Below, in pieces: positions 59,479 through 64,000 of a DNA stretch of 64,000 bases (positions within the stretch are counted from its first letter, which is position 1; each line of letters starts with the position of its first letter). Location: contig JAJTZC010000002.1 of NCBI GenBank assembly GCA_032906705.1, positions 10,781 to 74,780 of the forward strand, in the 5' to 3' direction. Below the pieces are notes generated by a model. It had not been told where the DNA came from. It did no database searches and saw only the letters and a program-made list of their open reading frames with translations. A program made the translations under genes and the position numbers. The stretch comes from DASPPF01 sp032906705. Lineage in GTDB: Archaea; Thermoproteota; Nitrososphaeria; Nitrososphaerales; Gagatemarchaeaceae.

Positions 59479-60455
59479 GGCCCGAAGGACGAGTGCGCGC
59501 CATCATAGGACGCACGGCCCTTGGTCATCTCGAATTGATACAAGCCCCTGAGTTCCTGATACTTCTTGGACTCGTGTAGTATGTAGCCCTCCCCAATCCT
59601 AACACGGTTCACGAACTGGGCCTTCCCTCTCCTTCCGTTCTTGGCGTTATCAAGGATTGACTTGAGCCTGAGATAGGGACCCACCACCCTGTATAGGATG
59701 CGGTTGATAATCCTGCCCACCGAGGAGCTCTCGTCGACTGGGAAGTAGTCAGAGGAGGGCCGTGCCGCCATTCTGTAGATTCTCGGGAACCAGTCCTGCA
59801 TCCACCTCGCGTCTGCCATGAGAGACAAATAGAAATCTTGCCCGGAGATTACCTTGAGGTTGAGGGCGTCCCTTGCAAACAGGCGATCCTTCGGCGACCT
59901 GAACTCTTTCCTCGCGTTCGCTTCGTCAACCACGTAGCTGAAGCAGAGGCGCGGGAGGTCCTTCCTGAAGAACTCGTAGAAACGGACAACCAGGAGCGCC
60001 TTGAGCATGAAGAGCCAGAGGGTGTCATTCCTGGTGATGCAGAACAGGTCGATGTCGTCATGCCCCCGGGCGAAGTCGTAGGAGTTCGTCCCGCTTACCG
60101 AGAACATCCTCAACTTCTCCCAGGCGAAGAGTCGTTCGACCTGCTTTGCCACGCGCACGTTTGCCTCGACCCTTCGCCTGCTTTCCTCGAGATTCGTGCT
60201 GAAGGCGTCGGTTCCATTTTGAGCGAGATTCGCCTTCGGAACTATCTGGCCTGAAAGCAACGGGTAAAGCGAGCTGAGAGAGCTGGTTCGCTCCCACGCT
60301 TCGGCCAATCCCTCCTCTGAGAGTTGGACGGACGTCAGCCTGAGCGCATCGGCCAACGAGAGCGGAGCACCGTGCAGCTCTGCAATCCGGACGTAGGCGA
60401 GAATCTCATCGACGTCCCGCTCGTCGAGGCCGCGGCTCGAGGGGCTAGTTTCCAT
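59475..60455 (-). CDS. Nucleotidyltransferase-fold protein
   Basis: A 326-aa protein with an NTase (pol-beta-like) core: FSVSGTNSYDFARGHDDIDLF contains the Gly-Ser/Thr helix start and the DxD metal pair. A helical extension follows with many Arg and Trp residues. ATG 60455 is preferred over an upstream in-frame start because it begins METSPSSRG just inside the glycosyltransferase 3' end (11-base overlap). Third gene of a small operon with a three-TM protein and a family 2 glycosyltransferase. The nucleotide substrate is unknown; sugar activation or antibiotic-type adenylylation are both possible. Confidence 0.75.
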   Translation of the reverse strand: METSPSSRGLDERDVDEILAYVRIAELHGAPLSLADALRLTSVQLSEEGLAEAWERTSSLSSLYPLLSGQIVPKANLAQNGTDAFSTNLEESRRRVEANVRVAKQVERLFAWEKLRMFSVSGTNSYDFARGHDDIDLFCITRNDTLWLFMLKALLVVRFYEFFRKDLPRLCFSYVVDEANARKEFRSPKDRLFARDALNLKVISGQDFYLSLMADARWMQDWFPRIYRMAARPSSDYFPVDESSSVGRIINRILYRVVGPYLRLKSILDNAKNGRRGKAQFVNRVRIGEGYILHESKKYQELRGLYQFEMTKGRASYDGAHSSFGP

Positions 60456-61365
60456 GCCTCTTCCACACCGCATGCCTGGAACTGGACACAGCGGAATCGA
60501 ACATGGCCAAAAGAGCCGAAATGGTTTCACTGACAAGAGCGAATGGAATTGCGAAAATCAGCCTTGGCTGCCGCGACAAAAGGGAGACCACTATCCTGAA
60601 GCCTTGAGCCGGGTCCGTGAACAGAAGCGACTCTATGGTAAGGGGAGGGTTGCCCAGCTTCCTCCAAACCTGCACATGGCCGAAAATTATCCTGCGCCTC
60701 TGTTCGAGGAGGTCGGTGAACCTCGTGGGAACTGTGATATTCACTGTGGCATCATCGCAGAACCTCACGGAGTATCCTGCCGATTTCACGCGGCCTCCGA
60801 TGTAGGCGCCGTCATTCACCAACTTCGCTGGCAGCCGGGGAAAGAGGCTGCGCCTGACCGCGATCAGTTCGTCGGACGAGTGATTGCTCGTGTTCGCGTG
60901 GTTCAGCTTCAAGGATGCCGTTGTGTGGGCCGACCACATCAAGCTGAGCGCCCCGTGGAGGAGTCCAACACTCTCCCTGAAAACCGGTCGGGCGGAGATG
61001 CAGCCAGCCCTGGCATCAGCGGCCAGCGCGCCGAGCAGCTTGCGTATGGCCCCTCGGCCAGGAACCGCGTCTGCGTTCAGCAACACGACGTACTCTCCGG
61101 CTGAGTTCTCGACGATCTTGTTGACCGCTTCGGCCTTGCCTCTTCTTTGGCCCTCGGTGATGACGAGGATCCGGTAATCGGTGCGCGCCTTCTGCTCCAG
61201 CGCCGAGACGATCGGCGCGGGGCACCCGCTTACGACTATGATTAGCTTCTCCATGAGGAAAGCCCCTCCGTAGTCTTCGCCGGCTAGCGTGGAGACCAAC
61301 GAGGGAAGCCCATCGGACGAGTCGGAGGCGCAGATTCCTAGGCTGAACCGCGGGGACTCGCTCAA
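60445..61365 (-). CDS. Family 2 glycosyltransferase
   Basis: A 306-aa GT-A-type transferase. FSLGICASDSSDGLPSLV starts the nucleotide-binding fold, EYVVLLNADAVPG holds the metal-binding DxD-like NAD, and VNDGAYIGGRVKSAGY is the acceptor-region motif (ND for ED). A C-terminal hydrophobic segment (FAIPFALVSETISALLAMF) may anchor it to the membrane. Starts four bases inside the preceding three-TM gene and overlaps the nucleotidyltransferase gene, so all three form one operon. Confidence 0.85.
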   Translation of the reverse strand: MSESPRFSLGICASDSSDGLPSLVSTLAGEDYGGAFLMEKLIIVVSGCPAPIVSALEQKARTDYRILVITEGQRRGKAEAVNKIVENSAGEYVVLLNADAVPGRGAIRKLLGALAADARAGCISARPVFRESVGLLHGALSLMWSAHTTASLKLNHANTSNHSSDELIAVRRSLFPRLPAKLVNDGAYIGGRVKSAGYSVRFCDDATVNITVPTRFTDLLEQRRRIIFGHVQVWRKLGNPPLTIESLLFTDPAQGFRIVVSLLSRQPRLIFAIPFALVSETISALLAMFDSAVSSSRHAVWKRHGN

Positions 61366-61643
61366 AGTGTAATCCTCAACAGAGCGACCACGCCCACGAG
61401 TTCGAGCGAGCCCATTATCGACATCGAAGGTAAGGCCTCCTGGCCGAAGTAGCCTCCCATGAAGGTGTACGTGTAAGCCGTCCCGGCACTTTGGAGCAGG
61501 AGGAGCAGCGAGAAGAGGAAAAGACCGAGAGGGTACCTAGCCCTCGTCGAGAGCGCGGTCTTTCCGTAGACGTAAGCGAGGATTGCGAGCAGGCCGGAGC
61601 TTATGGAGTAGAGCATGACTGCCAGCAAAAGCAACGGCGACAT
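61362..61643 (-). CDS. Small three-TM membrane protein
   Basis: A 93-aa hydrophobic protein with segments at about residues 3-25, 38-58 and 72-92, containing GYFGQEALPSMS in the loop. First gene of the operon with the glycosyltransferase and nucleotidyltransferase-like protein. Its promoter is copy 2 of the 33-base element, about 22-32 bases upstream, giving a near-leaderless message. Family not recognised. Confidence 0.7.
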   Translation of the reverse strand: MSPLLLLAVMLYSISSGLLAILAYVYGKTALSTRARYPLGLFLFSLLLLLQSAGTAYTYTFMGGYFGQEALPSMSIMGSLELVGVVALLRITL

Positions 61644-61664
61644 CAGGTACTCTCCAGAGGATTT

Positions 61665-61697
61665 GCGTTTAAGGTTATTTCAGAATGTTGCCAGAAT
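61665..61697 (-). promoter_or_regulatory. 33-base promoter element, copy 2 (shared with 55021-55053)
   Basis: On the minus strand it reads ATTCTGGC, ATTCTG again after 11 bases, then AAATAACCTTAAACGC with a TATA box, 31 of 33 positions identical to the copy at 55021. The TATA box lies about 30 bases before the start at 61643. Confidence 0.75.
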
Positions 61698-61717
61698 CTC
61701 GACTTTGGAGATTTCTT

Positions 61718-61780
61718 TGGTGCGGGGGGTGGGATTCGAACATGAGAACCCTCCTGCAGTTCCCTGTCGTGAGGGGAGGT
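61718..61780 (-). repeat. tRNA 3'-end-like fragment A (tRNA-Leu-type acceptor with encoded CCA)
   Basis: On the minus strand 61718-61741 reads as a tRNA 3' end: GTTCGAATCCCA followed by CCCCCCGCACCA, including CCA. No matching 5' half exists, and the T stem is broken just before the T loop. The adjoining part up to 61780 is about 77% identical over 48 bases to fragment B at 62870-62917. The only intact tRNA in the window does not encode CCA, so this fragment looks foreign. Confidence 0.6.
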
Positions 61781-62034
61781 AATGGCGTGCTCACCAAGCT
61801 CGTTGGGACCGGAGGCCAAAGTTCACGTGAGGTGTTACAGGAATACCTGCGGGTAAGAACTGCGTTATGCCGTATCGCTGAAGGTGCAGCTTCTCTGAAA
61901 AGAATAGGAGGGCACCACTTAATACTATGCGTTGGTGGAGAGCAGCATGTAGTGTCAATAGCGCGGAACAAGAACATGAAATCCAGAGGCCAAAGCTTCG
62001 GGCCAACCGTAAGGGGAACCGGGAGTCGAACCGT

Positions 62035-62733
62035 TTGAACACCAACATTTCGCTTAACTCAAATCGCCTGGTCTCACGGCTAGCATTGCTAACCGGAATT
62101 GTGGACCTCCTTTTCCTGCTGACGGCGGCGGGCTTCGGCAACGATTCGCCTCAAGCATTCCAGGCCCAACCACAAGCTTTGACTAGCCTCGGATACCAAA
62201 CATTCGCTGTTCTGGACGCGCTCTGGTGGATTCTTATGGGCTTCGTCGTCTGGTCTCTCGGAGTATTCATCGAACAGTTTTCTCCATCGCGGGGTCGGCT
62301 AGCCTCGGTTTGCGGGATTGCTACCTTCGTAGGGGCACTCGGCGGCTTCACGCGCAAATGGGCCGTGCCCGGTCTTGCAGCCAGTTCAGTCTCTGCTTCT
62401 CCCACGCAACAGACAGCTATTCTCTACACATACGATACATTGTACAATCTTACTAGCGCAATGTTCACAACGGGCATAATTTTCCAAGCCGCCGGTCTCC
62501 TTCTGGTCGCCTCGGCCCTTATGGTGATGCCTAGATTTCCGCGCTGGCTCGCAGCATTGGTCGCCATTTCAGGAGTGACTGCCAGCATCCTCTCCGTCCT
62601 CGACATCGTTGCGCGGACTTATATCTTCTTCCCGATACTGTTGATACACATAATCGTTGGATCTATCGGACTCCAATTCGCTCTGGCATGGCGATTGCGG
62701 CGGCCGCTCACCGACAGCATGCCCGTCTCGTAG
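62035..62733 (+). CDS. Polytopic membrane protein, DUF4386-like
   Basis: A 232-aa protein with six hydrophobic segments. NRLVSRLALLTGIVDLLFLL at the N-terminus and later PRFPRWLAALVAISGV resemble the DUF4386 family of small membrane proteins of unknown function. TTG 62035 is chosen over a longer open frame starting 61927, whose first ~36 residues are polar and unlike the family. It lies in the lower-GC terminal region among tRNA-like fragments and may have been acquired by transfer. Confidence 0.7.
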   Translation: MNTNISLNSNRLVSRLALLTGIVDLLFLLTAAGFGNDSPQAFQAQPQALTSLGYQTFAVLDALWWILMGFVVWSLGVFIEQFSPSRGRLASVCGIATFVGALGGFTRKWAVPGLAASSVSASPTQQTAILYTYDTLYNLTSAMFTTGIIFQAAGLLLVASALMVMPRFPRWLAALVAISGVTASILSVLDIVARTYIFFPILLIHIIVGSIGLQFALAWRLRRPLTDSMPVS

Positions 62734-62742
62734 CCTAGATAT

Positions 62743-62840
62743 GACCCGCGGGCACCAGGATTGAACCGGGCGCCTCGCCAGACCTTCAGTTAATCTGGCG
62801 ATTGGATGCGCCGCTTGCGGGGCCTTTCGGGTGTTTTGCC
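62743..62840 (-). repeat. Degenerate tRNA-like segment D
   Basis: On the minus strand there is a T-arm-like GGTTCAATCCTGG near 62753-62768 and, upstream of it, a 7-bp hairpin CGCCAGA/TCTGGCG (62776-62800) in the place of an anticodon arm but with an 11-base loop. Acceptor halves do not pair. I read it as a decayed tRNA or tRNA-derived fragment. Confidence 0.4.
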
Positions 62841-62858
62841 AACTAGTTTGAATTCGAT

Positions 62859-62917
62859 GGGCCCGGTGTGATTTGAACGTGAGAACCCTCTATGCTTCCC
62901 CTGTGTTGAGGGGAGGT
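62859..62917 (-). repeat. tRNA 3'-end-like fragment B
   Basis: On the minus strand GTTCAAATCACACCGGGC resembles a T loop plus acceptor end. The rest is homologous to fragment A (37 of 48 bases by hand alignment), including a TCCCCT/AGGGGA hairpin. Confidence 0.5.
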
Positions 62918-63096
62918 CCCAACTTACTGCCAATCATCGCATCATATTCAGTGGCACCCTGGCAGGGACTCCTCTATTCCCCTCAGAGATTATGCGTCTG
63001 ATGTAAAAGGGTTCGCGTAACTCTTCGGGAGAGGGGCCATATTCTATGCTTGGAACTATGGGGCCAGGATTATATCGATAGGGTCCCCTAGATACG
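62918..63096. other. Promoter-bearing spacer before the DUF998-like gene
   Basis: Together with segments D and B this makes a ~360-base stretch without a protein gene. Here I see only a TATA-like GATTATATCG about 30 bases before the next gene. The sequence is visibly richer in A and T than most of the window. Confidence 0.4.
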
Positions 63097-63099
63097 GTG

Positions 63100-63753
63100 A
63101 TGTCTGGCAGCATTAGCACAAAACCTGATAACGCTCTAAGGTTCCTTGGTACATGCGGGGTTATTGCCCCTATCTCGTTTACAGTCATAGTGATTATTCT
63201 CGGTCTCCTTAACCCTAGCTATAGCCATCTCTCGCAAGGAATCAGTGAGCTTGGTGCCGTTGGCGCTCCTTACGCGATAGTGCAGGACGCAAATTTCCTC
63301 TTGACCGGTTCTTTGATCATAGCATTTGCTGTCGGACTTCAGAAGGGGATAGGCGATGGCCAGGGCTCCAAGATTGGCCCCGTTCTTTTAGCATTGGATG
63401 GTGGCTTTGGTGCGGTTGGAGCGGGTATCTTTCCACTCCCTAGCCCTCTTCATACGCCTCTCAGCGCAATCGGCGTCATCTCACTTGTGATTGCACCTCC
63501 CTTTATTTCAAGGAGGCTGAAACGAGATTTTAGATGGCAGAGTTATCGCTCTTATTCATTGGCTACAGGAATGGTAGTAGTCATGATCTTCCTTTTGTTT
63601 CTTTTCACCGGTCTCTTCGTGGGTCAGGATGTCCTAGAGCCATGGATGGGTGTATTACAAAGAATGCTCCTGGCGCCGTTGCTCGTTTGGATTGAAGTTA
63701 TGGCGATACATCTACTAGTAATATCTAATCAATCGAAAGTTCGAACAGTTTAG
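63100..63753 (+). CDS. DUF998-like integral membrane protein
   Basis: A 217-aa protein with six hydrophobic segments and the DUF998 pattern: an N-terminal helix with CGVIAPISFTVIVIILGLL, the polar YSHLSQGISELGAVGAPYA loop, and later FPLPSPLHTPLSAIG. The function of the family is unknown. ATG 63100 follows a TATA-like GATTATATCG by about 30 bases; GTG 63097 is equally possible. Base composition is lower in GC and codon use differs from the rest of the window, suggesting horizontal acquisition. Confidence 0.75.
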   Translation: MSGSISTKPDNALRFLGTCGVIAPISFTVIVIILGLLNPSYSHLSQGISELGAVGAPYAIVQDANFLLTGSLIIAFAVGLQKGIGDGQGSKIGPVLLALDGGFGAVGAGIFPLPSPLHTPLSAIGVISLVIAPPFISRRLKRDFRWQSYRSYSLATGMVVVMIFLLFLFTGLFVGQDVLEPWMGVLQRMLLAPLLVWIEVMAIHLLVISNQSKVRTV

Positions 63754-63881
63754 CGAGACATCCCATCCTAAAAGGGGTCTTGCAATTCCTGATTTTCAAA
63801 TCCCAGTTTTTGACCAGGTTACTAACAGGGCAAGAATCACCGCGACAACATGTTGGTCACCCGGATTCTCGCCGATTTCCG

Positions 63882-63905
63882 TGGTGCGGGGGCTGCGATT
63901 CGAAC
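63882..63905 (-). repeat. tRNA 3'-end-like fragment C with encoded CCA
   Basis: On the minus strand it reads GTTCGAATCGCA followed by GCCCCCGCACCA, matching fragment A's 24-base tRNA end at 22 positions. The similarity continues into a trailing GATTTC on the plus strand upstream of both. No 5' tRNA half is present. Confidence 0.55.
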
Positions 63906-64000
63906 AGGCATAGACCCCATCGGGAGACATTTTGGATGGGGATATGGCTCTATCAATTGACGAAGATCCTCCCTGGCGACGGATTTCATAAAGCAAGATG

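Noticed and set aside
62776..62800. Functional tRNA around the 7-bp hairpin
   Set aside because: The loop has 11 bases and the acceptor halves do not pair, so it was listed only as a degenerate tRNA-like segment.
1..64000. CRISPR array or insertion sequence
   Set aside because: I saw no regularly spaced repeats, transposase or terminal inverted repeats; the only mobile-type genes are the two homing endonucleases.

Overview
The window reads as a draft scaffold from a GC-rich archaeon. Archaeal markers are a split DNA topoisomerase VI, a Pno1-type KH protein overlapping a Rio1-type kinase, aIF2-beta beside a DUF424 protein, an FtsZ-like tubulin homologue, archaeal inositol-1-phosphate synthase, an OB-fold SSB, and TATA boxes about 25-35 bases upstream of start codons (mostly leaderless genes, many starting with TTG or GTG). 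The bacterial-type chaperones GrpE-DnaK-DnaJ and the overall gene content suggest a Thaumarchaeota/Nitrososphaeria-related lineage. No ammonia-oxidation genes are present, and the lineage call is an inference. A run of 100 N at 24853-24952 is flanked by an identical 55-base repeat and looks like an assembly artefact.

Layout. 1-2.8 kb: a partial membrane protein with a nuclease-like domain, a MetE-core protein and a HAD protein. 3-4.3 kb: a DEAD-box helicase and a 46-aa zinc-ribbon microprotein. 4.4-13.3 kb: an accessory catabolic island with an FAH-family hydrolase, a membrane protein behind a palindromic operator, an ACMSD-type amidohydrolase, a cyclase-family hydrolase, a two-gene split PEP-synthase-like phosphotransferase with the size and domain split of phenylphosphate synthase, a gentisate-dioxygenase-like bicupin, and a second HAD paralogue. 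13.4-31.8 kb: mainly housekeeping genes (TauE exporter, Ino1, AlkD, Topo VI, KH/Rio1, GrpE-DnaK-DnaJ, aIF2-beta, the MTAP-APRT-MTIP-SAHH methyl-cycle operon, MetRS, FtsZ-like, MIP18-like). 31.8-40.6 kb: GcvPB/GcvPA, a secreted coiled-coil protein, thioredoxin reductase, an AmmeMemoRadiSam radical SAM protein, a ZIP transporter and a phosphodiesterase. 40.8-46.6 kb: a five-gene peptide/nickel-type ABC importer operon. 46.6 kb: tRNA-Gln(UUG). 46.7-61.7 kb: surface-glycan genes (DUF354, nucleotide-sugar dehydrogenase, WbpB-like and WbpD-like enzymes, AglH-like transferase, several glycosyltransferases) interrupted by two free-standing LAGLIDADG homing endonucleases. 61.7-64 kb: a lower-GC end with two DUF-family membrane proteins among several tRNA 3'-end-like fragments, which looks like an integration hot spot.

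How the genes may work together. The 4.4-13.3 kb island can be read as aromatic-compound catabolism: ATP-dependent activation of a phenolic substrate, decarboxylase or hydrolase steps, gentisate-type ring cleavage, and fumarylpyruvate-type hydrolysis. The assembly is inferred; only the families are visible. The methyl cycle is served by the MetE-like protein, SAHH, MTAP, a 6-oxopurine-type MTAP paralogue and APRT. The glycan region encodes three of the steps toward a UDP-diacetamido-glucuronic-acid-type sugar and lipid-carrier loading. Two distant glycosyltransferase operons share a nearly identical 33-base promoter element.
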